In this document: positions 37,225-47,822 of the stretch, in pieces
Numbering within the stretch: the first letter of the stretch is position 1
How the letters are laid out: the number at the start of each line of letters is the position of its first letter
NCBI GenBank assembly: GCA_965207705.1
Contig: OZ242292.1
Coordinates: 806,001-870,000, forward strand
Reading direction: 5' to 3'
Source of the DNA: JAAOII01 sp965207705
GTDB lineage: Bacteria; Pseudomonadota; Gammaproteobacteria; CBDBNL01; JAAOII01
Length of the DNA stretch: 64,000 nt
Notes under the pieces: generated by a model
Told to the model about the DNA's origin: nothing
The model's database searches: none
The model's input: the letters and a program-made list of their open reading frames with translations, nothing else
Position numbers and translations under genes: made by a program

Positions 37225-37890
37225 ATGATATTAGGCAGTGGAATGACATCCTCGAGAGCGCGTCTTAGATTAATAGAACAATTACGCGATGATGGGATTA
37301 AGAATGAAGAGGTTCTTAATGCCATGAGTGAAGTTCCTCGTCACATTTTTGTGGATAGCGGTATAAGTCATCGTGCTTACGAAAATATTGCCTTGCCTAT
37401 TGGCTGGAAACAAACTATCTCACAGCCCTATACAGTTGCCCGAATTACAGAAATAACTTTAAATGGTTTAAGTAAAATAGGCGGGAGTTTTAACAAGGTG
37501 TTAGAAATAGGCTGCGGGTGCGGTTATCAGTCGGCTATATTGTCATATTTGTTTAAGCAGGTTTATGCAGTGGAAAGAATTGCTCCGTTGCTTGAAAAAG
37601 CCAAACAAAATATCAAACAACTCAATATAAATAACATTAGTTTTGCCCATAGAGATGGCAACATGGGGTGGAAAGAGCAACAGTATTTTGATGCAATTAT
37701 AATATCCGCCGCTACAGATAAAATACCAGAGGAGTTGTCCAAACAAATTTCTTATAAAGGATGCATAGTCCTGCCTTTGGGGGGGGGGAAATCACAGCAA
37801 CTAAAATTTGTAACTTTCAATAACGGCAAGGCAGAAACAAGTAGCTATGATGGCGTTTTATTTGTCCCTCTTTTAGAAGGCATTGAATAA
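37225..37890 (+). CDS. pcm: Protein-L-isoaspartate O-methyltransferase
   Basis: Cytosolic repair enzyme of 221 residues that methylates isoaspartyl residues of aged proteins using SAM. Motifs are 'VPRHIFVDSGISHRAYENIALPIGWKQTISQPYTVA', SAM loop VLEIGCGCGYQSAIL, and VLPLGGGKSQQLKFV. The LPLGGGK stretch is coded by ten consecutive G (37779-37788), so a one-base slip would truncate the enzyme. A second ATG (MTSSRARLRL, six codons later) is a possible start. It follows nlpD by 17 bases. Confidence 0.95.
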   Translation: MILGSGMTSSRARLRLIEQLRDDGIKNEEVLNAMSEVPRHIFVDSGISHRAYENIALPIGWKQTISQPYTVARITEITLNGLSKIGGSFNKVLEIGCGCGYQSAILSYLFKQVYAVERIAPLLEKAKQNIKQLNINNISFAHRDGNMGWKEQQYFDAIIISAATDKIPEELSKQISYKGCIVLPLGGGKSQQLKFVTFNNGKAETSSYDGVLFVPLLEGIE

Positions 37891-37898
37891 AAATCAGA

Positions 37899-40800
37899 TT
37901 AGAAGTTTAGGTTGCGCAGGCGACTCTGGACGTCAACTTGGTTTGCTAAATCTTCGGGCTCTAATTTTTTACCCGACACATCGCTTATCTGCACTAAGGA
38001 AGATTGTGGATTATTCAATGTCCCATTAACATTATAAACCGCGCTACTAAAACGATTTATAAAATCTCCGCCAGCAATATCTACTGACAATAACAGTGGA
38101 GTTAGAGATGAAGCCCCTAACAATAATGCAACTATAGGTAAAATTTTACTGGTGGGGGAGCTTACCGTAACTCTATGATGCAACTGCCCGTTTCTAAGTC
38201 CATAAGAACCCGTAGCCCTGACATTAAGAAAAGAAAAGTCAGCGGTTACTTCATCCTCAATAGTAAAATTTCCACCAAGTAGATTCATATCTGAACGTAT
38301 CCTCCTAAATGTTAATTTAGAATTGGATATATCAGAAAAATCTCCCGTTACCCTGCTCCCTAAATTATCAATATTTAACAAGCTAAATAAATTAGTCAAT
38401 AGGTTTACCCTGTTGCTTGCCAAGCTTCCTTTGCCTGTATTAATTCTTAAAGAACCTGTTGCCGTCTCATACCAGTTATCAAATTCCTTGTTTAGACCTT
38501 CCCAATTCCAACGCAAAAGCAAGTCAACATCATCTGCCACTATCGTTGATATAAACCCTGCCGGTAAATCGCCTTCGCTTGCTACAGCAATATTAATTGC
38601 GCTGCTGACTGGTGATTGTAATGACCAAGCAAAATTGACGTCCGTTGTCAGCCCCATTACAACGCTTTTATCAACTTCAATTACTAATTTATCATTGCTG
38701 ATAGCATCGGCAAATAAGTTAATATTACCCAGCCATATCCCATCATAAAAAATATTGCTGAGCGTAAGATTAATAATGGGAATGCCCGCAAAACTTACTG
38801 GGGCTTTAATTTCTTGAGGCAAGCCATCAAGCACTCCTTCTTCTTCATCCTCATCTTTTTTAGGAAGATAGAGATTATCAATTTTTATCGTTAGCTGGTG
38901 TGAGTGCGCCTCAGCAAATAACCTGCCATTCATTATAGGAAGCACAAATTCAATCCAGGGATATGTATCGCTATCATAGTTAACCTTAATCTCATCGTAT
39001 TGTGTATTTTGCCATTCAACATCAATTAGTTTTATATTCCAATAGGGAAATCTGTCACGATAGGTTAGCAGGTCATCAAATAATTTATTTAAGGTGGCGA
39101 CCGTACTTAATTTATCAGCAGGCGTGCTGGCTTTATCAGCAGGCGTGCTGGCTTTATCAGCAGGCGTGTTGGCTTCCAACACTCCAATTGCTGTAGCAAC
39201 ATCCGCCCATGCTGTAATATTTGTAATATATGATGTGCCTGTGGGATTGCTGGGAGAACTCTCCACTTCTATAATCAGCCCACTGGTAATAGGCGTCCTA
39301 TCAAAATAAGCGCCCAAATCGGGAATCCGTTTACTGTTATATTGCAAGTTCCCCCGTTGCGCTGGAACTTGCAATAATAATCCCTCCAAATTACCTTCAT
39401 ACGATTTCCAGTTAATCTTAGCGCGATCGCTTAGCTGAAGGTAGTTCAAAGATTCTTGCGAATCAATTTTGCCAAAGAACTTAGTGGGTAATTTATCAGC
39501 CCTACTTTTGCTAAGAGGATAAGGTAACTGTAGTTCCAAATTATGTAAATCTGTTTCAATCAAATATTCAGAAAAATTTAAATCGCCCTTCGCCTCAGCA
39601 TACAAATTTAATACAAAATCACTCTCGCCAGAAATATATTTACCTATCTCTTCTGGCAAATAATCTTCCGCCACAAAGGTTCCTTCCATTTGTAAAAGGT
39701 TCTGCTTGCCGCGAGTCAAGAAATTAGCGTTCAAAGAATTATCTCCCAACATCCCTGTAAAGCCGCCGCCATATCCATTGGCATTAGAGAAGGATACCTT
39801 TCCATTTATGTCATTAATCTCATAAGCGCTATCAGGTAAACCCAACCGAGTATCCAAGATATCCACATCAAAGCTAATGTCTTGAAAGTCGCCATTGCGC
39901 AGATTGTATTTGACCTCCCAATTACCTTGAGATATTCCTCCACTATTCCACTCAAACGACTGCTGTTCTTCATCCAGCAAATAGCTGGCAAGGAGATAGG
40001 GTAATTCACCTAAATCAATTATGCCATCCCCTCCAAGGGTAAAGTCGCCACTACTCAAAGCAACAACACCATAGCCATTTGTCATATTAGCAATCTTGCC
40101 AACTTCAGCTCCACGCGGCAATTGTACCACCAAGTTTTCTGTATCCATAAAAACATCAAATTGTTTTGCTCTTATGGGCAAGTCATCTTCACTATATTGC
40201 AACACCCCATCCTGAACAGCAACGGCAAGCTCAAAAGTGGTCTGTGGATGAGCCATATCCTTAACATCCGCTCTCATAGACAACGCCACTTCATTAACTA
40301 ACCCTCCCTGTAATGACCTATCAAGCCAAGCGGCAGTGCCTGGATTAATAGTTCTCCAGGGTATGAAAGTTCTTGTTTGTTGTATATTTGCTTGTTGCGC
40401 CCCCACCACTAAGTCAATATAACCATTCTGCAGTGGTATTGAATGTAAATCTATTTCCATGCTGGCGCGCATATCCCCATCACGTATATCATGCACCGCT
40501 CCTGAAATAATCAATTCTCCCGGTTCAATCCACTCCCACATAAACAAACCTTTTGCATAACCAAAGACAAATGGCTCAGGATAAATTTCAGGAATCAACA
40601 ACTTACTATTATAATCATCCAGTTCAAACCAGCCAACACTATTGCGCAGCGCCAAATTGCCGCTTATATTAGTTGCTCCAGGAATAGGCGAAACTGCTGT
40701 TATGGATATATCTTCTACTCTGCCATCAAGCATAAAAGAAGCGGCTGTTTCATTGGTCTTGCCCATCACCTCTAAATTAAAATCATACATAATTCCTGTG

Positions 40801-41969
40801 GTGCCATAAGCGGCAATACTATCCACTATATTTTGGTTAGAAACGGTGTGCAGGGCAAAATTACTAATGTCCCCAAAATTAGCTGAAGGAGTCATTATGC
40901 TCCACCCCCCACGTTGCCCCGCTACCACAAGGTCATGGAAAGATACATATTTGCCAGTCGCGCTGCTATCACTACGTCTGCCCTCGTCCCCGCCCCCATT
41001 GCTTAACATTGCCTCAAAAACCCCCAATCTCCATTCCCATGGATGCGCAGGGTCATCATAGTTATAAGTAAACATGCTAATAAACTTAACATCATCCATA
41101 GCAATAGTCCTATTCATATTCGCCACAATAGTTGGTAATACGATATCCGTCTTAAATATTATCTCTCCTTGCTCATTGAAATTAACCCATAACTTACCCT
41201 GTCCCAATAATTTTTCTAACCGAGATGCAAAAGTATTAACATCCGCATATATATCTTGCGGCAAATTCATCTTAGCAAGCATTTTTTGCCAACCCTCATC
41301 TAACGTAATATCTTTTATAGCAAGATAAAGCCCGCTTTGTTCCTCCTCGCCTCCCAGATTAAATGCGAAGCGAAAGTTCATAATATCCTTATCTCCAAAT
41401 TTCATCTCTCCTTGTCCTATGCTGCGTAATTTTTCGTTGGCAAGTTCCATCTTCTGTTGCGCAATATTAACAACCAAAGCATCGTTTTCTTTGATGCGTA
41501 ATCTAAAATTATTCAGTGTTAATCCAACGCGGATATTTGGTACATCGGAATCACTTTCTCCACCTAAAATATCTTGACTGATTATGAGATCCCCCTGTTG
41601 GAGATTAACATTTACGGGAGTTCCTTTATAAAGATAAGCAAGAAGATTAATCCCAATAGATGCTCGGGATGATTCAATAGACACCGTGTCATCAGGACTG
41701 CGCCACTTTACATGATGCAAGGTTAGAGTGGGAAGTGAGGCAAGTGTGCTGTCACCCCAACCCAGAGATATATCATCGACATCAATAACCAAGTTAGTTT
41801 GTTCTTGCAAAAATAACATTACCCGCTGTTTATAATGTGGATTGTCATTAATTATCAGGGCAAACAACTGAAAGATAATAACAAATAAAGACAGAAGCAC
41901 CAATGTTATACCTGCGCTCCATAGAAGTATAACTCCTCCTAATTGCAAGTTAAACTTGCTCTTAATCAT
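37899..41969 (-). CDS. yhdP: YhdP-family AsmA-like envelope protein
   Basis: Very long protein (1356 residues) of the YhdP/TamB/AsmA group, thought to carry phospholipids across the periplasm between the two membranes. One N-terminal membrane helix (about 13-37) is followed by an extended repetitive beta-rich body and the C-terminal AsmA-like region ('NLLTNLFSLLNIDNLGSRVTGDFSD', VDIAGGDFINRFSSAVYNVNGTLNNPQ). A perfect 7-residue repeat TPADKAS occurs near residues 945-965. It overlaps mreD by 4 bases; mreBCD-yhdP linkage is common in gammaproteobacteria, here without maf and rng between. Confidence 0.9.
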   Translation of the reverse strand: MIKSKFNLQLGGVILLWSAGITLVLLSLFVIIFQLFALIINDNPHYKQRVMLFLQEQTNLVIDVDDISLGWGDSTLASLPTLTLHHVKWRSPDDTVSIESSRASIGINLLAYLYKGTPVNVNLQQGDLIISQDILGGESDSDVPNIRVGLTLNNFRLRIKENDALVVNIAQQKMELANEKLRSIGQGEMKFGDKDIMNFRFAFNLGGEEEQSGLYLAIKDITLDEGWQKMLAKMNLPQDIYADVNTFASRLEKLLGQGKLWVNFNEQGEIIFKTDIVLPTIVANMNRTIAMDDVKFISMFTYNYDDPAHPWEWRLGVFEAMLSNGGGDEGRRSDSSATGKYVSFHDLVVAGQRGGWSIMTPSANFGDISNFALHTVSNQNIVDSIAAYGTTGIMYDFNLEVMGKTNETAASFMLDGRVEDISITAVSPIPGATNISGNLALRNSVGWFELDDYNSKLLIPEIYPEPFVFGYAKGLFMWEWIEPGELIISGAVHDIRDGDMRASMEIDLHSIPLQNGYIDLVVGAQQANIQQTRTFIPWRTINPGTAAWLDRSLQGGLVNEVALSMRADVKDMAHPQTTFELAVAVQDGVLQYSEDDLPIRAKQFDVFMDTENLVVQLPRGAEVGKIANMTNGYGVVALSSGDFTLGGDGIIDLGELPYLLASYLLDEEQQSFEWNSGGISQGNWEVKYNLRNGDFQDISFDVDILDTRLGLPDSAYEINDINGKVSFSNANGYGGGFTGMLGDNSLNANFLTRGKQNLLQMEGTFVAEDYLPEEIGKYISGESDFVLNLYAEAKGDLNFSEYLIETDLHNLELQLPYPLSKSRADKLPTKFFGKIDSQESLNYLQLSDRAKINWKSYEGNLEGLLLQVPAQRGNLQYNSKRIPDLGAYFDRTPITSGLIIEVESSPSNPTGTSYITNITAWADVATAIGVLEANTPADKASTPADKASTPADKLSTVATLNKLFDDLLTYRDRFPYWNIKLIDVEWQNTQYDEIKVNYDSDTYPWIEFVLPIMNGRLFAEAHSHQLTIKIDNLYLPKKDEDEEEGVLDGLPQEIKAPVSFAGIPIINLTLSNIFYDGIWLGNINLFADAISNDKLVIEVDKSVVMGLTTDVNFAWSLQSPVSSAINIAVASEGDLPAGFISTIVADDVDLLLRWNWEGLNKEFDNWYETATGSLRINTGKGSLASNRVNLLTNLFSLLNIDNLGSRVTGDFSDISNSKLTFRRIRSDMNLLGGNFTIEDEVTADFSFLNVRATGSYGLRNGQLHHRVTVSSPTSKILPIVALLLGASSLTPLLLSVDIAGGDFINRFSSAVYNVNGTLNNPQSSLVQISDVSGKKLEPEDLANQVDVQSRLRNLNF

Positions 41970-42451
41970 ATCTTTCTAACTGACCTCAATTGAGTTAAGC
42001 TAAGAAGTGACCATAAGATTGCCGAACTTAGCACAGCCCAGATGTATACAAAGACCGACTGAGTTAACAACACCCCCGCATCAAAAGCAAGCAACAGTAT
42101 AAATAACTTATATATAAGAGTCATTACTCCCACAATCACACACTGGCTTATTATATTGAGCTCCTTAAAACTATCATAAGCAAAGCTAATGAAAAAATTT
42201 GCCAGCAAAAATAATAAAGCATGTTGCCCCAAAGGAGTAGATAGCCATGCGTCCATTAGTAAGCCCAAAACCCAAGCCATCCCCACGCCAAATATACTGG
42301 GATAATAACTACTCCAAAAAAGCAAAAAAACAAACACCCAAGAGGGCGCCAGAAACGCCCAACTTCCCCACAGCAATTCCAGTGATTCCAATACCATACC
42401 CAATATCATAGTACTGACCGCATATATAATAATCAATGGGTTACTATTCAT
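41966..42451 (-). CDS. mreD: Rod shape-determining protein MreD
   Basis: Polytopic inner-membrane protein of the elongasome, about 161 residues. I prefer the ATG at 42451 (MNSNPLIIIYAV), preceded by GAGTGGG and overlapping mreC by 8 bases, over the ATG nine codons earlier at 42478. Hydrophobic helices and 'GLLMDAWLSTPLGQHALLFLLANF' match the family (G-x2-D-...-P-LG-x-HAL). It overlaps yhdP by 4 bases. Confidence 0.92.
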   Translation of the reverse strand: MNSNPLIIIYAVSTMILGMVLESLELLWGSWAFLAPSWVFVFLLFWSSYYPSIFGVGMAWVLGLLMDAWLSTPLGQHALLFLLANFFISFAYDSFKELNIISQCVIVGVMTLIYKLFILLLAFDAGVLLTQSVFVYIWAVLSSAILWSLLSLTQLRSVRKI

Positions 42452-43313
42452 TTTCCCACTCTTTATAAGAAACCCCATCTCTAACCATAACCAACTCCAC
42501 TATTCGCGGTTGCGCCAAGGGCTGCGCCCTTAAATCGCGCAATGAAACTCTTTCTTTGTCGGTTATGGTGACTACCTTAGCTACCGGTATACCCGCAGGA
42601 AATCTGCCGCCTAAACCCGAAGTTAATAAAATATCCCCCTCCTTAACATTGATGTATGTATGTAAATCCGTTGCCTCCAAAATATTATCCGCTCCTGTGC
42701 CATCTAAAATAAAGCGGTCTTTGCTACGTTGCACCATAATTGGAACCGAGTGACGAGCATCCGTAATAGCCAAAGCTCTGCTACTGCTTATACCCACAGT
42801 AATGACCTGTCCAACCAATCCATTATAAGATGTTACAACCATTCCATCTTTCACTCCATCCAGCTGCCCCAAATCAAATATCAATTCTTTAATATGACTA
42901 TTTACTTTGCCTCCTATAACTCTTGAAACCTTAATGGAAGTATTGTTAAAATGAGTTTGCTTATAATTCCACAATTTTCTTAACTCAGCATTTTCTTGCT
43001 GGACTTGTCTTAAGTACCAAAGCTCTTCATTCAATAAAATATTATCCGATTCAAGCTGAACAATAGTTGATACTTGTTGTGTGTTGGAAGTCCAAAATTT
43101 TGATAGGGAGCTCTGCTGTTTTGCCACCCAATCCACGGTTACATAAGCGGGCGCTAATAGATAATTCACCCCTTTCCTAATTAATCCAAACCCTTCAACT
43201 CTTGGTTCCAACAATAATAGCAGAACCGATATAAAAAATAAAAATATGGACTTATATAAAGCACCTATGCGGTGTTGGTGCGCTTCTACGCCTTGTTTAA
43301 ATCTTCTTGCCAA
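42444..43313 (-). CDS. mreC: Rod shape-determining protein MreC
   Basis: Periplasmic scaffold protein of the elongasome, 289 residues. A short basic cytoplasmic start is followed by one membrane helix ('SIFLFFISVLLLLLEPRVEG'), a coiled coil (about 70-115, QLESDNILLNEELWYLRQVQ) and two beta-barrel halves. The second half contains VGQVITVGISSSRALAITDARHSVPI and ILLTSGLGGRFPAGIPVA. It ends abutting mreB upstream (no gap), consistent with one transcript mreB-mreC-mreD-yhdP. Confidence 0.95.
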   Translation of the reverse strand: MARRFKQGVEAHQHRIGALYKSIFLFFISVLLLLLEPRVEGFGLIRKGVNYLLAPAYVTVDWVAKQQSSLSKFWTSNTQQVSTIVQLESDNILLNEELWYLRQVQQENAELRKLWNYKQTHFNNTSIKVSRVIGGKVNSHIKELIFDLGQLDGVKDGMVVTSYNGLVGQVITVGISSSRALAITDARHSVPIMVQRSKDRFILDGTGADNILEATDLHTYINVKEGDILLTSGLGGRFPAGIPVAKVVTITDKERVSLRDLRAQPLAQPRIVELVMVRDGVSYKEWENE

Positions 43314-44378
<1,065 letters not shown>

Positions 44379-44476
44379 CTACTATTAGTTAATGTATTTT
44401 ACTATACACTATTATACTTTATTAAAGACATAATAAAGCTACTTCATACACTCTTATAAGCTCTATAGCAGGGTAA

Positions 44477-44493
44477 TTGCGCATAAAGCGCAA
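44477..44493. promoter_or_regulatory. Palindrome upstream of glnA (possible operator)
   Basis: TTGCGC-ATAAA-GCGCAA is a perfect 6-5-6 dyad. The geometry (half sites around 5 bases) resembles NtrC sites, but the base match to the usual TGCACY is partial. It lies about 57 bases upstream of the end of the -35 box of the glnA promoter, a plausible activator or repressor position. Confidence 0.35.
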
Positions 44494-44549
44494 AACTGAA
44501 CAAAGCGGATGAGTGTTTTTAATTAATACAAATATTTTACATTAATTTG

Positions 44550-44578
44550 TTGCCATTCATAAAATTTATATGTATAAT
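44550..44578 (+). promoter_or_regulatory. Sigma-70 promoter of glnA
   Basis: TTGCCA (44550-44555) and TATAAT (44573-44578) are exactly 17 bases apart, with TG immediately before the -10. The start would lie near 44585, leaving a leader of about 140 bases before the glnA ATG. Confidence 0.65.
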
Positions 44579-44727
44579 ATTAACCCGTATTGGTAATTTA
44601 TTTCTTTCACGGATTACCCTACATGTACTTTAGTTAGCTGTTTGTTTTGACTTTCTAAGATTATCTTAATCAAAGCAATAGGTTAATTAAAAATTTAATA
44701 TTTTAAACTACTAATATAGATACATTT

Positions 44728-46152
44728 ATGGAAAATAATAGTGCAAAGATAGAACATTTTATGAAATACGTCAAGGATAACAAGGCAAAGTGGGTTAGTT
44801 TGCGTTTTACCGATATGCGAGGAAAAGAACATCATATAACTCTACCCATCAATAAAGTTGGAACAGATATATTTAAAAACGGCAAGGCATTTGATGGCTC
44901 ATCCATTGTCAACTGGAAGCCAATTAATGACTCGGACATGCTTATGATACCCATCGCAGAATCCGCAATAATGGATCCTTTTCGCGAAGAAGCGACTGTA
45001 AATGTCCGCTGCAATATAGTAGAACCCGAAACAAGAGAAGCATATCTCAGAGATCCGCGTGGAGTTGCCTTAAAAGCTGAAGAGTACCTGCGTAAACTCG
45101 GCATAGGCAGTGACGCGATGTTTAGTTGCGAGCCAGAATTCTTTATTTTTGACGATGTTCGCTGGCATTCGGATATGGCTGGTTGCTTTTATGAAATAGA
45201 TAGTGAAGAAGCAACATGGAATAGCGGCACCGAATACGAGCAAGGAAACTTAGGACATAAAATAGGCGTGAAAGGTGGATATATGCCTGTCCCACCAGTT
45301 GATTCAAGCGCCGACCTCAGAACTGCTATGTCGCACACAATGGAATCCATGGGATTAGGACCAGAAGTGCATCATCATGAAGTGGGAACCGCAGGTCAAG
45401 TAGAAATAGGTTTTGGCGTCAACAGCTTATGCCGCAAAGCGGATGAAATAATGATATTCAAATATTGCATCCATAATGTAGCTCATGCTTATGGCAAAAC
45501 AACCACATTTTTACCTAAACCATTGGTTGGTGATAATGGCAGTGGGATGCATTGTCATCAGTCCATAATGAAAGACGGCAAAAACATATTCGCCGGTAAA
45601 GAATATGGCAATCTTTCTAAACTAGCGCTTTACTATACAGGCGGAATACTTAAACATGCTCAGGCAATCAATGCTTTTGCCAATGCTTCAACTAACTCTT
45701 ATAAGAGGTTAGTGCCAGGATATGAAGCACCAACTATTCTGACCTATTCCGCTAAAAATCGTTCGGCGGCGGTTCGTATACCTTATTCCTCAAAAGAGAA
45801 CGAAAGACGCATTGAAACACGCTTCCCCGATGCAGCTGGCAACCCCTATTTAACTTTGAGCGCACAGTTAATGGCTGGCTTAGATGGCATCAAAAATAAG
45901 ATAGATCCAGGCGAACATATAGACAAGGATTTGTATGAAATATCTGCTGCAGAAGACCGCAAGTACAAGCATGTATGCACCAGCTTGGAAGGAGCATTGG
46001 ATGCACTGGAAAAAGACCGCGATTTCCTTAAAGTGGGAGATGTGTTCTCAGACGATCTGATTGATGCTTATATTGACATGAAGCGCGCTGAAGTGCGTAG
46101 ATTAAACTCCACTACCCACCCGGTTGAGTTTGATATGTATTACAGCATCTAA
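44728..46152 (+). CDS. glnA: Glutamine synthetase, type I (GlnA)
   Basis: Dodecameric enzyme of 474 residues that makes glutamine from glutamate, ammonia and ATP. Motifs are RFTDMRGKEHHI at the N-terminus, FDGSSIVNWK, CEPEFFIFD, 'VGDNGSGMHCHQSIMKDG', NSYKRLVPGYEAP and NRSAAVRIP. The Tyr of the adenylylation loop is present (DLYEISAAE), so GlnE-type control is possible. No glnB, ntrB or ntrC is adjacent. The leader of about 140 bases may be regulated; see the palindrome upstream. Confidence 0.98.
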   Translation: MENNSAKIEHFMKYVKDNKAKWVSLRFTDMRGKEHHITLPINKVGTDIFKNGKAFDGSSIVNWKPINDSDMLMIPIAESAIMDPFREEATVNVRCNIVEPETREAYLRDPRGVALKAEEYLRKLGIGSDAMFSCEPEFFIFDDVRWHSDMAGCFYEIDSEEATWNSGTEYEQGNLGHKIGVKGGYMPVPPVDSSADLRTAMSHTMESMGLGPEVHHHEVGTAGQVEIGFGVNSLCRKADEIMIFKYCIHNVAHAYGKTTTFLPKPLVGDNGSGMHCHQSIMKDGKNIFAGKEYGNLSKLALYYTGGILKHAQAINAFANASTNSYKRLVPGYEAPTILTYSAKNRSAAVRIPYSSKENERRIETRFPDAAGNPYLTLSAQLMAGLDGIKNKIDPGEHIDKDLYEISAAEDRKYKHVCTSLEGALDALEKDRDFLKVGDVFSDDLIDAYIDMKRAEVRRLNSTTHPVEFDMYYSI

Positions 46153-46165
46153 TCATTTTAATTAG

Positions 46166-46189
46166 AGGCGAGCCCGACATGGCTCGCCT
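46166..46189 (+). terminator. Hairpin after glnA
   Basis: AGGCGAGCC and GGCTCGCCT form a perfect 9-base stem with a 6-base loop, 14 bases after the glnA stop. The tail (tctattagttt) is T-rich but interrupted, so termination strength is uncertain. Confidence 0.65.
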
Positions 46190-46230
46190 TCTATTAGTTT
46201 AATGACTGGGCAGGAAGGAGTTATGGGTTT

Positions 46231-47799
46231 ATGGGCATTATGAATAACAGCGATTTATCCTATCTGACCGCGCTTGAAACCGCCCGCCTCATTCGCACTC
46301 GCCAAGTATCCGCGCTTGAGGTTATGGATGCAACAATTGCCCGTGTTGAAGCCGCCAATGACAAACTCAATGCCTTCACATATACTGCTTTTGATGAAGC
46401 ACGGGATAAGGCGCGGCAAGCAGACAAACTTCTGAGCAAAAGCAGGAACAGCAGCGCAAGAAATAATCAGCAGGATAATCAGCAAATAGCACCTTTGTTC
46501 GGCGTGCCAATAGCAATGAAGGATTCTTCCAGCTTAAAGCCCAACTGGCCCATCTCTTTTGGCGGTATTCCGCAGCTAAAAGAACACACCCCCACTCCCT
46601 CCAACGCCACAAGCTTTTTTGTAAAGAAAATGGAAACAGCGGGAGCAATTTTTATAGGCAGGACTAATGCTCCGATAATGGGATTCCGCGGCACCACAGA
46701 TAATCCGGCCTTCGGACCTACTTGCAACCCCTTTGATTTGAGTAAAAACGCGGGTGGTTCCTCCGGTGGCAGCGCTGCCGCAGTGTCCGCTGGGCTTTTG
46801 CCTATATCTCACGCAACCGATGGCGGCGGTTCAATCCGCATCCCTGCTGCCTGGACTAATTGTGTTGGTTATAAGGCATCCTCTGGCAGAATCCCCGCAA
46901 TAACTCGTCCCAATGCATTTACTGATTCCGCTCCTTATGTTTACGAAGGAACCATCACAAGAACAGTTGAAGACACCTTGCTAAGCTTAAGCATCTTATC
47001 GGGAGTGCATCAGGACGACCCACACTCTTTTCCCTTCCCTCCTATTTCCCCACCTAACGGCACAAGCAATGGGCGTTCAGATAACAAGCATAATTCATTG
47101 GCTAATCCATTAAAGGGAATGAAAATTGGCTATAGCCCAAACCTTGATGTCTTTCCAGTGGAGGCGGAAGTGGCTGAAGTAGTGGCAGACGCGGTTAAAA
47201 CCTTACAAGAAGCTGGAGCTGAAGTAGAGGAAATCAAAATAGGTATAAAAGCGAGTCATAACGAACTTAGCGATATATGGTGTCGCCTGGTAGTGCCCTC
47301 TGTGCGTAGTTTGTTTAAATACATTAATGACGATGCTGGCATAAATCTGTTTGCCAAAGAACACCGCCATGTTTTACCCGCCGAACTCATAAGATGGGTG
47401 GAAGAAATTGGAGCGACCTACTCGGTTGATGCAATGTATCAAGATTTAATTGTCCGCACTGAGGTGTTTGACGCTTATCAAGCAACCTTGTCTAAATATG
47501 ATTTGATTGCCTCGCCAACATTAAGCGCCATGCCAGTAAAGAATACAACGGATGGAGATACCATGGGTCCCAGCAGAATTAATGGCGAAGAAGTTAATCC
47601 ACTAATCGGCTGGTGCCCAACTTTATTAACTAATTTCACTGGTCATCCTTCAATATCTGTCCCCGCCGGGTTGGGAAAATCTGGCATGCCAGTAGGGCTG
47701 CACCTCACGGGACGACGCGGTGCTGATGTCCAAGTTTTATCCGCTGCAGCTTACTTTGAGATAATCCGTCCTTGGAAACAGCACTATTCAAGAATTTAA
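46231..47799 (+). CDS. Amidase-signature family hydrolase
   Basis: Amidase of 522 residues with the Ser-cisSer-Lys triad: Lys in GVPIAMKDSS, the cis-Ser in '[16 protein letters not shown]' and the nucleophile in 'HATDGGGSIRIPAAW'. It resembles general amidases more than GatA, which is present separately at 53495. Substrate unknown. AAGGAG lies 10 bases before the ATG at 46231; the ATG at 46240 is an alternative. A variable Asn/Ser/Gln-rich insert sits at about 70-85 and another near 268-290. It lies between glnA and glyA, which hints at nitrogen metabolism only by position. Confidence 0.88.
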   Translation: MGIMNNSDLSYLTALETARLIRTRQVSALEVMDATIARVEAANDKLNAFTYTAFDEARDKARQADKLLSKSRNSSARNNQQDNQQIAPLFGVPIAMKDSSSLKPNWPISFGGIPQLKEHTPTPSNATSFFVKKMETAGAIFIGRTNAPIMGFRGTTDNPAFGPTCNPFDLSKNAGGSSGGSAAAVSAGLLPISHATDGGGSIRIPAAWTNCVGYKASSGRIPAITRPNAFTDSAPYVYEGTITRTVEDTLLSLSILSGVHQDDPHSFPFPPISPPNGTSNGRSDNKHNSLANPLKGMKIGYSPNLDVFPVEAEVAEVVADAVKTLQEAGAEVEEIKIGIKASHNELSDIWCRLVVPSVRSLFKYINDDAGINLFAKEHRHVLPAELIRWVEEIGATYSVDAMYQDLIVRTEVFDAYQATLSKYDLIASPTLSAMPVKNTTDGDTMGPSRINGEEVNPLIGWCPTLLTNFTGHPSISVPAGLGKSGMPVGLHLTGRRGADVQVLSAAAYFEIIRPWKQHYSRI

Positions 47800-47822
47800 A
47801 TAAATTTATTATATAACCATTA

